NCBI RefSeq assembly: GCF_000025005.1
Contig: NC_013525.1
Coordinates: forward strand, 1,762,501-1,826,500
Length of the DNA stretch: 64,000 nucleotides
Source of the DNA: Thermobaculum terrenum ATCC BAA-798
GTDB lineage: Bacteria > Chloroflexota > Chloroflexia > Thermobaculales > Thermobaculaceae
Direction: 5' to 3'
The notes under the pieces were generated by a model. It saw nothing but the letters and a program-made list of their open reading frames with translations, had not been told where the DNA came from and did no database searches. The position numbers and the translations under genes were made by a program. Of the stretch, positions 17,517 through 26,549 are shown one piece after another; position 1 is the stretch's first letter, and each line of letters starts with the position of its first letter.

Positions 17517-18077
17517 TTAGTCTTTTAGTTGCTCAAGTAGAGATGCCAAAACTGACAGGCGGTTGTCAAGTTTTGCCGTCATATGGCCACAATGTTCTAC
17601 ATTGAGATCCGCGCCACATTCCGGACAAAGGCCTGCACAGTCAGGGCTACATATAGGATTATAAGGCATATTGACTATGATAGCTTGTCTGATGACCTCA
17701 GTAAGGTTCATCATGTGATCGTGGGTAAGCCACGAATAATCTCCTTCGTACTCACCCTCTCTAATCTCATGCATCGACACACCACTAATTATATCCACAG
17801 TCGGACGGAACTCTTCTTCAAAGGAAGCTTCAATCTTACCAACGAAAGGTACCAGGCAACGTGAACACTCCATCTCAACATTTGCCGTTACAGTACCTTG
17901 AACGAGTATACCGGTCTTGATACGTAGAGCTCCAGCATCACCTACTATCTGGTGAGCTACGGACTCTTCGTACAATTGCAGGTCAGGAGTCTCGAAATGA
18001 TAAGTACGAGAGGCTCCAGTAGTCTGCTTGAGTAATCCTGATACATTGAACTCTAGATCATAATTATGAGCGTTCAT
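17517..18077 (-). CDS. yceD: YceD/DUF177 family protein
   Basis: This belongs to the YceD (DUF177) family, implicated in 23S rRNA accumulation and always close to rpmF. A CSRCL pair in the middle and the C-terminal cluster CSPDCAGLCPECGADLN with a later Cys suggest metal binding. I chose the ATG at 18077 (186 residues) because an AGGA lies about eight bases upstream; an ATG at 18086 and a TTG at 18098 are also in frame. It precedes rpmF by 23 bases. Confidence 0.85.
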   Translation of the reverse strand: MNAHNYDLEFNVSGLLKQTTGASRTYHFETPDLQLYEESVAHQIVGDAGALRIKTGILVQGTVTANVEMECSRCLVPFVGKIEASFEEEFRPTVDIISGVSMHEIREGEYEGDYSWLTHDHMMNLTEVIRQAIIVNMPYNPICSPDCAGLCPECGADLNVEHCGHMTAKLDNRLSVLASLLEQLKD

Positions 18078-18153
18078 CGCAGTCATCCTATGTACCAATA
18101 AGAGTTTATGCTCTAATGAATATCTAGCTAACCAAAGTTTATAACCATTAAGG

Positions 18154-18612
18154 TTAGGCTTTTGTTCCCTCCTTAGACTCCAACTGAGCTAAGCCATTTC
18201 TCACAGTATTCAGCTGCGATGACAACATATTTTCCAGGCTTCTAAGGACATCGCGGGCATATTCATCTGCGCCTTCAGTTATAGCCCTAGCCCTTTCTTC
18301 AGCCTCGCTGATTATTTTCTCAGCTTGGCTCCTAGCCTGCTCAACCAATTGTTGATCATTTATTATTCTGCCAACTTCTTTCTCTGCCTCTTCCCTCAAC
18401 CTCTCAGCTTCAGCTTGAGCGGTGGATATGATTCTCTCACGTTCAGCCAGCATGCGCTTGCATTGTCTGACTTCATCGGGAATAGCAGTACGTAACTGAT
18501 CTACTAACTCGAGCAACTCATCCTCGTCAATTAGTATCTTGTTAGTGAAACGCATTTTCTTAGAGCTATTAGCCAGTTGCTCTAGTTGATCTAGTAATGC
18601 GTATATATCCAC
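18154..18612 (-). CDS. Coiled-coil protein of unknown function (DivIVA/AtpF-like)
   Basis: I do not recognise a named family. About 100 of its 152 residues form an Ala/Glu/Arg-rich helix (roughly residues 45-145) like the stalks of DivIVA or ATP synthase subunit b, with no membrane segment. A GTG at 18612 lies nine bases after GGAGGG. The in-frame ATG at 18621 touches that Shine-Dalgarno, so the GTG is more likely. Similar proteins sit between rsmD and yceD in other Chloroflexota-like genomes, to my recollection. Function is open; a scaffold role is a guess. Confidence 0.7.
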   Translation of the reverse strand: MDIYALLDQLEQLANSSKKMRFTNKILIDEDELLELVDQLRTAIPDEVRQCKRMLAERERIISTAQAEAERLREEAEKEVGRIINDQQLVEQARSQAEKIISEAEERARAITEGADEYARDVLRSLENMLSSQLNTVRNGLAQLESKEGTKA

Positions 18613-18741
18613 AGTCCACATCCCTCCGATAGGGCTACCGCATTGCCTTCAACTCCGATACCGGCAATTCTACCCTGTTCACAGCTATTAAGCACAGAGG
18701 TACCTAATACCAGGCTAAGCCTCTAAGGTACAACTACCAGA

Positions 18742-19311
18742 TTAATCCGTATTACGATCTCTTTCCGCTACTGTATAGATGCTAATGCATGAATCGCCAT
18801 GGCATCGTTTTATCAGTAGCTCCAATGCACCTATTCTTTCAGCAAAGTTCCTCCTTGAGGTATGCCCTAGCACAAGCAAACCGTCAGCTGATAGCATACC
18901 TTTACGAGATATAAATGATAACACCTCTTCAATATCGGCGTCAGCATATGGCGGATCCATAAATATAAGATCGAATGGTTCCCCCTCATATGAAGCTAAG
19001 AAGGATTTAACTGACCGCTTGTGTACTTTGGCCCTATTTACTAGTTTAGTTTGTTCCAAATTAGCTCTTATAACGGCGCAAGCTGAAGAGTTTTGATCTA
19101 CGAAATCTACAAAGTCAGCCCCTCTCGAAAGAGCCTCTATTCCAAGTGCACCTGTGCCCGCATACAGATCTAGCACTCTGCCTCTGGGCTGTTCCATAGG
19201 AGCAATAATGCTAAAGAGAGCCAGCCTAAGGCGATCGGTCATCGGTCTGGTACTAAGGCTACGCGGAGACTTTAAAGTTACTCCCCTTAGCTCCCCACCC
19301 GTAACACGCAT
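18742..19311 (-). CDS. rsmD: 16S rRNA (guanine(966)-N(2))-methyltransferase RsmD
   Basis: RsmD methylates G966 of 16S rRNA using S-adenosylmethionine. The SAM loop is VLDLYAGTGALGIEALSRGA and the catalytic motif is DLIFMDPPYAD. The N-terminus RVTGGELRGVTLKSP is typical. The ATG at 19311 overlaps the recG stop (TGATG), giving 189 residues. coaD, which often follows rsmD, is absent; instead there is a 120-base gap and the coiled-coil gene. Confidence 0.93.
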   Translation of the reverse strand: MRVTGGELRGVTLKSPRSLSTRPMTDRLRLALFSIIAPMEQPRGRVLDLYAGTGALGIEALSRGADFVDFVDQNSSACAVIRANLEQTKLVNRAKVHKRSVKSFLASYEGEPFDLIFMDPPYADADIEEVLSFISRKGMLSADGLLVLGHTSRRNFAERIGALELLIKRCHGDSCISIYTVAERDRNTD

Positions 19312-21671
19312 CAATTGGCCTCTGAAAGTGTCTTCATTCTCTCTACAACTCTGCTCCTCAGTTTAGGGTAATGCCTAAGATCTGGATCATCTTCCAGAAG
19401 CTCAGCAGCTATTTTGCGAGTTTCCTCCAAAAGACCGAAATCTGACAACTTAGCTACCTTCAGGTTTATCTGTCCTGATTGCCTTATACCATAGAACTCA
19501 CCTGGACCTCTCATCTTCAGGTCCTCCTCAGCTAAGACGAAACCATCGCTACATTCTTGAACTATCTCAAGTCTCTTCCGAGCATCCTCAGAGGGCGAAT
19601 CCGAGAGTAACAAGCAATAAGACTTTTCAGTACCCCTTCCGACTCTGCCTCTGAACTGATGCAATTGGGCAAGTCCAAATCTGTCCGCTCCCTCTATCAG
19701 CATGACTGTAGCATTGGGCACGTCTATCCCAACCTCGACCACTGCAGTTGAAACGAGCACCTGCAACTCGCCAAGGCGAAACCTCTCCATCACCTCATCC
19801 TTTTCCCTGGGCTTCATTCTCCCATGCAGCAAACCAAGACGAAGATCTGGGAAAACATATTTCTGCAAGCGCTCATATTCTTCAATTGCAGCCTTAGCTT
19901 CTATTTTCTCTGATTCCTCGACTAGCGGACATATTATGTATGCTTGCCTTCCTCGCTCTACCTCTTCTCTGAGGAAGTTATAAGCCCAGCTTCGCTGCTC
20001 AGGAGTTAGCGCAAAAGTCTGTATTGGTTGCCTTCCTGGGGGCATCTCATCCAATACAGAGAGATCCAGGTCTCCGTATATAGTGAGGGCAAGACTTCTA
20101 GGTATGGGGGTAGCTGTCATTACCAGCAGATGGGGGTTCACGCCCTTGGCTCTTAAGGCTGCTCTTTGCTCAACTCCGAATCTATGTTGCTCATCGACTA
20201 CACATACTGCGAGGTTGTTAAATCTCACTCCTTCTTGTATCAGAGCATGAGTTCCTATAAGGATATCGATCTCACCCTGTTCAACAGCTTGATATAGATC
20301 ATCCCTTTCCTTGCCCTTGATACTACCGGTAAGCAAGGAAACCTTAGGAGCATCCTCTCCTAGAACCGAGACGAGTCTAGATATACCCTTATAATGCTGT
20401 TCGGCTAGTATCTCGGTAGGCGCCATGATAGCCCCCTGATAACCATTAGCAAAAGCAGTTATCAGGGCCGAAGCAGCTACCACTGTCTTTCCTGACCCAA
20501 CATCTCCCTGGAGTAACCTGTTCATTGGCACATCCGACTCAAGATCATGCATGATCTCCTGTATGACTCTTTCCTGTGCTCCGGTAAGCCTGAATGGAAG
20601 ATTAGTTAGGAATTCTCCTATCTGTGGCTTGCGAACATCGAGGGCAAGGGCACCCTTGGATCTACGCCTAACTGCTTGTTTCATTAGGGCCCCAAGCTGT
20701 ATTTCTAGGAATTCATCAAACGCAAGCCTTCTGCGGGCAGCCTCGAGCTGATCCCAGGAATCGGGGAAGTGTATTTGGTAAAGTGCATCTCCAAGATCCA
20801 GTAACGAGAGCTCATCAATAAGATGTTGAGGCAGATGGTCTTCTATGCGCACAGAGTGATAGGCAACTATATCGTGTATCACACTTCGAAGTAGCTTGTT
20901 GTTTAGTCCTTCTGTGGATCTGTAAATAGGCACTATTCTGCCTGAGTGGAGCAGACTCTTGTCCAGATGCTCATACTCGGGAGACTCCACCTTTAACTTC
21001 CCGAGAAACTGCCCCACCTTGCCTGTAACGATTATCTCCATACCAGGTTCAAGGTCACGCCTCACAAAACCTCGTGAGAACCATGTTGCATCAATAAAAC
21101 CTGTCTCATCCTGAAGTCGAGCAGTTAAGAGGTTAAGATTGTTCGATAGCTTGCGAACAGAAACTTCCTTAACCTTTGCTATAAAGGTCTCCGTGTTTCC
21201 AAATTGCAATTCTGCTATCTTTCGAAGATTAGATCTATCATGGTACTCACGTGGATAATACTCGAGTGCATCTCTTATAAGATGAATTCCCAGCCTGCCA
21301 AATAAAGCTGCTCTTCTTTGACCAACCCCAGGCATCGATGATATCGGCTTTTCGAGATCAGGGACACTCCTTGACGGAGCTTGTCTTATGTTGGGAAGTG
21401 GGAACACAGAAGAAGCCTTACCATCCAACAGATCCAGCGCTTCCTTTACTTTGGTTGAGCGCTCTTCCGGTGCACAAGTCGAATACCCTAATAGCTTCTC
21501 GGATGCCTTAAGAATACGCTTAGCCTGTGGGTCATCATCAGAAGCCTGAGGGAGAACCGTCTTCTGAATAAAAGCTTCTACGCCACCCAATACGGCCTTG
21601 TTGTTGTAGCCGCGGCGCTGCTCCAATAAAAGAATATTTTTTAGCTTTGCTGCTAGTTCTTCAGTCTTCAT
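19311..21671 (-). CDS. recG: ATP-dependent DNA helicase RecG
   Basis: RecG regresses stalled forks and processes branched DNA. The wedge/OB domain occupies about residues 100-250 (DRSNLRKIAELQFGNTETFIAKV region). Helicase motifs are clear: Walker A LLQGDVGSGKTVVA, Walker B-like VVDEQHRFGVEQR, motif III MTATPIPRSLAL and the C-terminal QFRGRVGRG. An extra ~110-residue N-terminal region precedes the wedge domain, as in several Chloroflexota and Actinobacteria. The length is 786 residues. It overlaps the upstream fakB end by 11 bases. Confidence 0.96.
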   Translation of the reverse strand: MKTEELAAKLKNILLLEQRRGYNNKAVLGGVEAFIQKTVLPQASDDDPQAKRILKASEKLLGYSTCAPEERSTKVKEALDLLDGKASSVFPLPNIRQAPSRSVPDLEKPISSMPGVGQRRAALFGRLGIHLIRDALEYYPREYHDRSNLRKIAELQFGNTETFIAKVKEVSVRKLSNNLNLLTARLQDETGFIDATWFSRGFVRRDLEPGMEIIVTGKVGQFLGKLKVESPEYEHLDKSLLHSGRIVPIYRSTEGLNNKLLRSVIHDIVAYHSVRIEDHLPQHLIDELSLLDLGDALYQIHFPDSWDQLEAARRRLAFDEFLEIQLGALMKQAVRRRSKGALALDVRKPQIGEFLTNLPFRLTGAQERVIQEIMHDLESDVPMNRLLQGDVGSGKTVVAASALITAFANGYQGAIMAPTEILAEQHYKGISRLVSVLGEDAPKVSLLTGSIKGKERDDLYQAVEQGEIDILIGTHALIQEGVRFNNLAVCVVDEQHRFGVEQRAALRAKGVNPHLLVMTATPIPRSLALTIYGDLDLSVLDEMPPGRQPIQTFALTPEQRSWAYNFLREEVERGRQAYIICPLVEESEKIEAKAAIEEYERLQKYVFPDLRLGLLHGRMKPREKDEVMERFRLGELQVLVSTAVVEVGIDVPNATVMLIEGADRFGLAQLHQFRGRVGRGTEKSYCLLLSDSPSEDARKRLEIVQECSDGFVLAEEDLKMRGPGEFYGIRQSGQINLKVAKLSDFGLLEETRKIAAELLEDDPDLRHYPKLRSRVVERMKTLSEAN

Positions 21672-22509
21672 TTGACTTATTAACCACGATCACCCCCATG
21701 GCACCAGGCCCTGCATGCACACCGATTACAGGACCGTACTTGGTAATGATTACTTCTCGATCCGGAGATAGATCGCTTAAACCTTCAAGGAGAGTATTTA
21801 GCTCATCCTCATTAGTACTCCATATAACAGCAATGCGTTCTGGATGTTTGTACTTATGAGCCCAATCTATCAGAGCAGATATTGCCTTAGATCTAGTACG
21901 CGTACGAGTAACGGGGACTACCTCGCCTTCACGCAGTGTGATCAGGGGTTTTACTTGCAGCAATGTCCCCAACAGACTTGCAGCTTTACCGATCCTGCCT
22001 CCTTTTTGGAGGTACTCCAGAGTATCAACAAAGGCTAGTAGATCGGTACGAGATAGAGTATCAAGAGCTACTCTTTCAACCTCCTCTAAGGACGCTCCTT
22101 CTCTAGCAGCCTCAGCAGCAGCGATAGCTGCAAAACCAAACGCCATCGATACAGTTTTACTATCTATAACCTTTATAGGGACTTCTTCAACCTGATTAGC
22201 AGCTATCTTAGCTGAGTTGTATGTACCACTTACCTTGCTTGAAATGGTTATACATAAGATACCTGCTGCATCCTTAGACAAAGATTTAAACACTCTCTTA
22301 AAGTCCTCCACAGGAGGCTGGCTAGTACGAGGGAGAACATTGGACGAAGTAAGCTTCTTATAAAACTCATCAGCATCGAGATCTACACCATCTAGATAGG
22401 TCATGTCCCCAAAAATCACTCTGAGAGGTACTATCGTAATACCCAAAGAAGAAGCTAGGTCACGAGGTATATCTGATGTGCTATCCACTACTACCCTAAC
22501 CTGGCTCAA
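21661..22509 (-). CDS. fakB: DegV-family fatty-acid-binding protein (FakB)
   Basis: DegV/FakB proteins bind a fatty acid and present it to the kinase FakA, which makes acyl-phosphate. The N-terminal VVVDSTSDIPRDLA and the LPRTSQPP loop near residue 60 are family signatures. CITISSKVSGTYNSA and DTLEYLQKGGRIG follow. The length of 282 is typical. It follows a FakA-type gene by nine bases, and this adjacency supports the function better than sequence alone. Fatty-acid genes lie downstream in the same run. Confidence 0.88.
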   Translation of the reverse strand: MSQVRVVVDSTSDIPRDLASSLGITIVPLRVIFGDMTYLDGVDLDADEFYKKLTSSNVLPRTSQPPVEDFKRVFKSLSKDAAGILCITISSKVSGTYNSAKIAANQVEEVPIKVIDSKTVSMAFGFAAIAAAEAAREGASLEEVERVALDTLSRTDLLAFVDTLEYLQKGGRIGKAASLLGTLLQVKPLITLREGEVVPVTRTRTRSKAISALIDWAHKYKHPERIAVIWSTNEDELNTLLEGLSDLSPDREVIITKYGPVIGVHAGPGAMGVIVVNKSNED

Positions 22510-22518
22510 TTTCTGACC

Positions 22519-24189
22519 TCACTCTAAAGAAGCAATTATTTGATAATGTGGCTGACCACCATCGTAGACTTCCACAGCTATATCCGGAAATGTCTCCTTC
22601 AAGAATTCAGCCAAACTCTCCACATCCCGTTGTGAAAGGTCGTGTCCTCTATACAAGGTAATCAGCTCATACTCATCAAGATCTTCTATAGTCTCCAGAA
22701 TATGCCTCATTACGTCAGATAAATCTGCTCCAGAGGCAACTATTTGCCCATCAAGCAAACCGATATAGTCCCCCTCCTTCACTGATACATCTTTGACCTG
22801 AGCATCCCGCACAGCTCTGGTAACCTCTATCGATCTTACGTTTCTGATAGCAGATCTTATATTTTCCAAATTCTCTTCCAGCGTCAGGGAAGGATTATAA
22901 GCCATAGAAGCCACAATGCCCTCAGCCATGGATTTAGTAGGCACGACCTCTACTCTCTTCCCTGCAGACCCTACCGCGCGCTCAGCTGACATGATTATGT
23001 TGGGGTTATTAGGGAGAATTATAACAGCATCAGCAGGGCACTCCCTCACAGCTTTGATTATCTCTCCAGTGCTGGGATTCATGGTCTGTCCGCCCTGCAC
23101 AACTATTACGCCATCTTCCCTCTGGAGCATGCGCGTAAAACCTTGCCCGGCAGCCACAATCACTAACCCAGTAGTGATCTGGGAACTAGGATGAGTCCTA
23201 GTGTGCAGTACGTTCTGCTCATATTGATCTCCCATATTATCAAGCTTTATCTGATGGAGCGTGCCAAACTTTAAAGCATAAGAAAGAACCTCACCCGGTT
23301 GTTCCGTGTGTACATGCACCTTGACGATCGCAGGGGTGCCTACCACAAGCACAGAGGTCCCCATAGACTGCATCTTGCTACGAAACTCTTCAACATCTAT
23401 GTTATGTCCTCGAAGCACGAAGTTCGTGCAATACCCATAAATATCCTCTTCCTCGAGATCTACAGATGCGAAATCAGCCCCTTCGAAGCTATCTTCGTTT
23501 ATCTCTAGCAGCTCACCCTTGAAATATCGCAATGCACCATCAAGTATGACTACTAGCCCCTCACCTCCGGCATCGACAACTCCAGCCTGTTGAAGCTTAG
23601 GTAGCATGTACTGAGTAGCCTTAACGCTTTCCCTGGCATCATCAATTATGATGGAGAGAAAGTCTATAATACTATTTGTATTTCTTGCAGCTTGGTGAGC
23701 GGATTTGGCAATATCCCGTGCAACGGTCATCATAGTGCCTTCCACAGGCTCGGAGTGTGCTCTAAATCCATATTCTGAAGCCACCTTGAAGGCTTCTGCC
23801 AATATTCTTACATCTAAGCTGTCAAATCCTCTTATAACAGAGGCAAACCCTGCTATCATTTGAGAAAGTATTACACCAGAGTTACCACGGGAAGCCATTA
23901 GAGCCCCTTCCTCGAGGGCGTCCGCTAATGCTGCCATGGTAGTAGGAGCTTGCTCTTCGATGGCTCTTACCGCCCCGAGCATAGTCATAAGCATGTTATC
24001 TCCAGTATCTCCATCAGGAACAGGGAAGACATTTAGACGGTTTATACGCTCTCTGTGCTGCTCAAGCCACTTTGATGAGTACTTCAGTGATTCTACAAGT
24101 ACATCCACACCACATGTTTGTATATTCTTACCTTCTAGCGATATTTCAGGCTTCATGCTGTATCCTTCGTTACTCAAGCTTGTTGTCAT
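22519..24189 (-). CDS. fakA: Fatty acid kinase catalytic subunit FakA-like (DhaL domain)
   Basis: FakA phosphorylates FakB-bound fatty acids. The N-terminal DhaL domain has the nucleotide-site motif RINRLNVFPVPDGDTGDNM (around residue 50) and EGALMASRGNSGVILSQ. The central DEGEGLVV-like segment reads VVDAGGEGLVVIL. The C-terminal half is the FakA-specific DegV-like region. The length of 556 matches FakA rather than the short dihydroxyacetone kinase subunit. It is the first gene of the minus-strand run and diverges from rpmB. Confidence 0.9.
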   Translation of the reverse strand: MTTSLSNEGYSMKPEISLEGKNIQTCGVDVLVESLKYSSKWLEQHRERINRLNVFPVPDGDTGDNMLMTMLGAVRAIEEQAPTTMAALADALEEGALMASRGNSGVILSQMIAGFASVIRGFDSLDVRILAEAFKVASEYGFRAHSEPVEGTMMTVARDIAKSAHQAARNTNSIIDFLSIIIDDARESVKATQYMLPKLQQAGVVDAGGEGLVVILDGALRYFKGELLEINEDSFEGADFASVDLEEEDIYGYCTNFVLRGHNIDVEEFRSKMQSMGTSVLVVGTPAIVKVHVHTEQPGEVLSYALKFGTLHQIKLDNMGDQYEQNVLHTRTHPSSQITTGLVIVAAGQGFTRMLQREDGVIVVQGGQTMNPSTGEIIKAVRECPADAVIILPNNPNIIMSAERAVGSAGKRVEVVPTKSMAEGIVASMAYNPSLTLEENLENIRSAIRNVRSIEVTRAVRDAQVKDVSVKEGDYIGLLDGQIVASGADLSDVMRHILETIEDLDEYELITLYRGHDLSQRDVESLAEFLKETFPDIAVEVYDGGQPHYQIIASLE

Positions 24190-24318
24190 ATTACGAGATA
24201 GAGTGATAAACTAGTAGGTCAATAAATCAATCATAGTCTTATTTGTAATCCGCTATTCCTACTCGAAGCGAATAATACTTGATATTCGGTGCAAGACTCA
24301 AATCTGGAGGTAACAGCA

Positions 24319-24540
24319 TTGGCTAGATGTGAGGTTTGTGGGAAGAAGACCCAGTTTGGAAGAAGCATACAGTACCACCATGGAGGAAAGTGGGCGAGAA
24401 GGGCTCAGAAAACCAACAGGCCTTTCAAGCCGAACGTACACAGGCAAACAGTTATGCTAAATGGGGAGCTTGTGAAGATACATATTTGCACTAGGTGCCT
24501 AAGAACCCTGGCAAAGAAGGCCGAGTCCACAGCCGCTTAA
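24319..24540 (+). CDS. rpmB: 50S ribosomal protein L28, zinc-binding form
   Basis: L28 is a small basic large-subunit protein. It begins at a TTG (24319) reading as ARCEVCGKKTQFG, seven bases after a clear GGAGGT. An upstream in-frame GTG at 24289 would place that Shine-Dalgarno inside the gene, so 73 residues is preferred. Two CxxC pairs (CEVC and CTRC) make it the zinc form. NRPFKPNVHRQTV is the L28 core. It is monocistronic between the divergent fakA gene and convergent prfA. Confidence 0.93.
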   Translation: MARCEVCGKKTQFGRSIQYHHGGKWARRAQKTNRPFKPNVHRQTVMLNGELVKIHICTRCLRTLAKKAESTAA

Positions 24541-24545
24541 GCACT

Positions 24546-24577
24546 ACATGCTCGAGTGGATATCCACTCGAGCATGT
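24546..24577. terminator. Perfect 32-bp palindrome between rpmB and prfA
   Basis: The two 16-base halves are exact reverse complements with no spacer, giving a hairpin on either strand with a minimal loop. It starts six bases after the rpmB stop and lies before the end of convergent prfA. There is no T-run on either side, so termination would not be classical. Confidence 0.6.
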
Positions 24578-24590
24578 CCCCGCGTTGCCC

Positions 24591-25661
24591 CTACACACCT
24601 GCTGATTGCAGCTGCTCAGCCCTATCAGCCACCTGCAAAGACTCGATTATCCTGTCTATCTCGCCATCAAGTATTGCGGGTAGATTGCTGAAAGATTCTT
24701 TTATCCTGTGATCCGTAACCCTGTCCTGTGGGAAGTTATAAGTGCGTATCTTCTCGCTCCTTTCTCCGGTTCCAACCATCGATCGGCGCACTTGACCCAG
24801 CTCTTCTTCTCTCTTCCTTCTCTCCATTTCATAGAGTCTAGCTCTAAGAACTGCCATGGCTTTGGCCCTGTTCTTTAGCTGACTCTTCTCATCCTGGCAG
24901 GTAACAACAAGACCGGTGGGAAGATGTGTTATACGCACAGCACTATCGGTCGTATTAACGCTCTGACCACCATGTCCGGTTGATCTAAATACATCTATGC
25001 GTAGATCTTCAGGATCAATCTCTACCTCCACCTCTTCAGCCTCAGGCAGCACAGCCACTGTAGCCGTAGAGGTGTGAATCCTGCCTTGAGACTCTGTTAC
25101 AGGCACACGCTGCACCCTGTGCACACCGCTTTCGTACTTCAAACGTGAATAAGCACCTCTTCCTTTGACCTCAAATATTATCTCCTTGAATCCGCCAGCA
25201 TCACTCTCACTGGTGGAGAGTACTTCAGTCTTCCAGCCTTGCCTCTCAGCATAGCGGGTATACATACGATACAGATCGGCAGCAAATAGAGCTGCTTCCT
25301 CACCTCCCGTGCCAGCGCGGATCTCAACTATAACATCCTTCTCATCGTTAGGATCCTTAGGAAGTAATGCTATCTTCAGACGCTCTTCCAGATCCTTCTC
25401 ACGATCAGCAAGCTGTTCGTATTCTTCCTCAGCCATTTGCCTTATATCAGGATCTGGATCCTCCATGAGGCGTCGATCTTCTTCCCTGGTCAACTTTACT
25501 TTCTTATATTCCCGATAAAGGGAAACAATATCCTCCAGTTCAGACCTCTCACGTGCAACCTCCATGAGGCGAGAGGGGTCTGAGAATATCTCAGGATCAG
25601 ACATCATCCGATCCAACTCATCAAATCTCTTTTCAATGTTATCCAGTCTCTCCAACATCAT
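24591..25661 (-). CDS. prfA: Peptide chain release factor 1
   Basis: RF1 reads UAA and UAG stop codons and triggers peptide release. The catalytic GGQ is in [14 protein letters not shown]. The codon-recognition tripeptide region reads [14 protein letters not shown] (PxT type), which marks RF1 rather than RF2. The length of 356 is standard. Two ATG codons in a row allow starts at 25661 or 25658. thpR lies 12 bases upstream. prmC, the usual downstream partner, is absent. Confidence 0.96.
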   Translation of the reverse strand: MMLERLDNIEKRFDELDRMMSDPEIFSDPSRLMEVARERSELEDIVSLYREYKKVKLTREEDRRLMEDPDPDIRQMAEEEYEQLADREKDLEERLKIALLPKDPNDEKDVIVEIRAGTGGEEAALFAADLYRMYTRYAERQGWKTEVLSTSESDAGGFKEIIFEVKGRGAYSRLKYESGVHRVQRVPVTESQGRIHTSTATVAVLPEAEEVEVEIDPEDLRIDVFRSTGHGGQSVNTTDSAVRITHLPTGLVVTCQDEKSQLKNRAKAMAVLRARLYEMERRKREEELGQVRRSMVGTGERSEKIRTYNFPQDRVTDHRIKESFSNLPAILDGEIDRIIESLQVADRAEQLQSAGV

Positions 25662-25673
25662 GCTTCTAGTATA

Positions 25674-26258
25674 TCAATCCTTGTTTTCTATCAGATTGAA
25701 GGTTTTTACAGGTGTATAGACAGGTCCACTAGGCAAAAGGGTGCTTTGGTAGAGCACCATGCTCTCTGCAATAAAGCTTCCTAATGATACATCATTATTA
25801 GCTCCTAAAAGCCTGCGTAGAGAAGGAGTATCAGCAAAGGATTCCTTGAACCTGGCCAAGGTTACATGGGGTCTATACTCCATAACATCTCGGTCAAACC
25901 CTAACCGAGCACATTTATCTTCCACCTCTTGGTGAAGTAACCTCAAAGCTTCAATGTCCCCAGAAACTCCTGCCCATAGAACTCTTGGCCTTCGTAAGTT
26001 CCCAAATATGCCCAATCCCCTGATCTCCAAACCTATGCTGTCAGGACAAGTTATATCTTCCAAGACATCTTGAATAGCATCTATTTGCGACCTTGAGACA
26101 TCCCCCAGAAATTTCAAGGTTAGGTGGATATTGGACTCTTCTACCCACTTAAGACCGGTAGAACCAGCTAATCCGGAGCGTCCTAGATCATATAATATGC
26201 TCCGAATGCTTTTGGGGATATCTATAGCTAAAAACAATCTTGCTTTATCATCGGACAT
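25674..26258 (-). CDS. thpR: RNA 2',3'-cyclic phosphodiesterase ThpR
   Basis: This is a 2H phosphoesterase that opens 2',3'-cyclic phosphates and was formerly called 2'-5' RNA ligase. Both catalytic HxT motifs are present: HLTLKFLGD (around residue 45) and HVTLARFKES (around residue 130). The N-terminal RLFLAIDIP is typical, and the length of 194 is normal. It probably shares a transcript with prfA. Its upstream region faces the selenocysteine tRNA. Confidence 0.92.
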   Translation of the reverse strand: MSDDKARLFLAIDIPKSIRSILYDLGRSGLAGSTGLKWVEESNIHLTLKFLGDVSRSQIDAIQDVLEDITCPDSIGLEIRGLGIFGNLRRPRVLWAGVSGDIEALRLLHQEVEDKCARLGFDRDVMEYRPHVTLARFKESFADTPSLRRLLGANNDVSLGSFIAESMVLYQSTLLPSGPVYTPVKTFNLIENKD

Positions 26259-26334
26259 AGTTAGGTCGCAAATTTATTTACTATCATTTGTCAATAGCCA
26301 ACATTAAAACATTCAACCAGAATATATTATTCTC

Positions 26335-26364
26335 TTGACTACATGTCAGAACAGTTACTAGTAT
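26335..26364 (+). promoter_or_regulatory. Promoter of the selenocysteine tRNA
   Basis: TTGACT (26335-26340) and TAGTAT (26359-26364) are separated by 18 bases. The -10 ends six bases before the tRNA, so transcription would start almost at its 5' end. Confidence 0.65.
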
Positions 26365-26370
26365 TCTCAT

Positions 26371-26469
26371 GGGAGCGGAAGGGTCCCGGTGGGTTCCGCG
26401 GTCTTCAAAACCGTTGGGAGGCTAGCACTGCTGGTCTCCGGTGGGTTCGACTCCCACGCGCTCCCGCCA
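26371..26469 (+). tRNA. selC: Selenocysteine tRNA (anticodon TCA)
   Basis: This 99-base tRNA includes an encoded CCA. The anticodon loop is CTTCAAA, so the anticodon is TCA and it reads UGA. The acceptor arms GGGAGCG and CGCTCCC pair. The eighth pair expected for tRNA-Sec would be G opposite G. The T arm is GTGGG-TTCGACT-CCCAC. The variable arm is long, with about nine pairs and a five-base loop. An enlarged D arm can be drawn, although imperfectly. These are the marks of tRNA-Sec rather than tRNA-Ser. It implies selA, selB and selD elsewhere; none is in the window. Confidence 0.88.
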
Positions 26470-26480
26470 TATTCTAGAGC

Positions 26481-26525
26481 AAAATAAATGGGAGGCACTA
26501 CAGTAAAGCACCTCCCATTTATTTT
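26481..26525. terminator. Bidirectional terminator between selC and amtB
   Basis: A 15-bp perfect stem (26481-26495 with 26511-26525) encloses a 15-base loop. The A/T-rich outer arms give T-runs in both directions. It ends the tRNA transcript on the plus strand and amtB on the minus strand. Confidence 0.9.
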
Positions 26526-26549
26526 ATTGTAATCAGCTCTGGACTAGAG

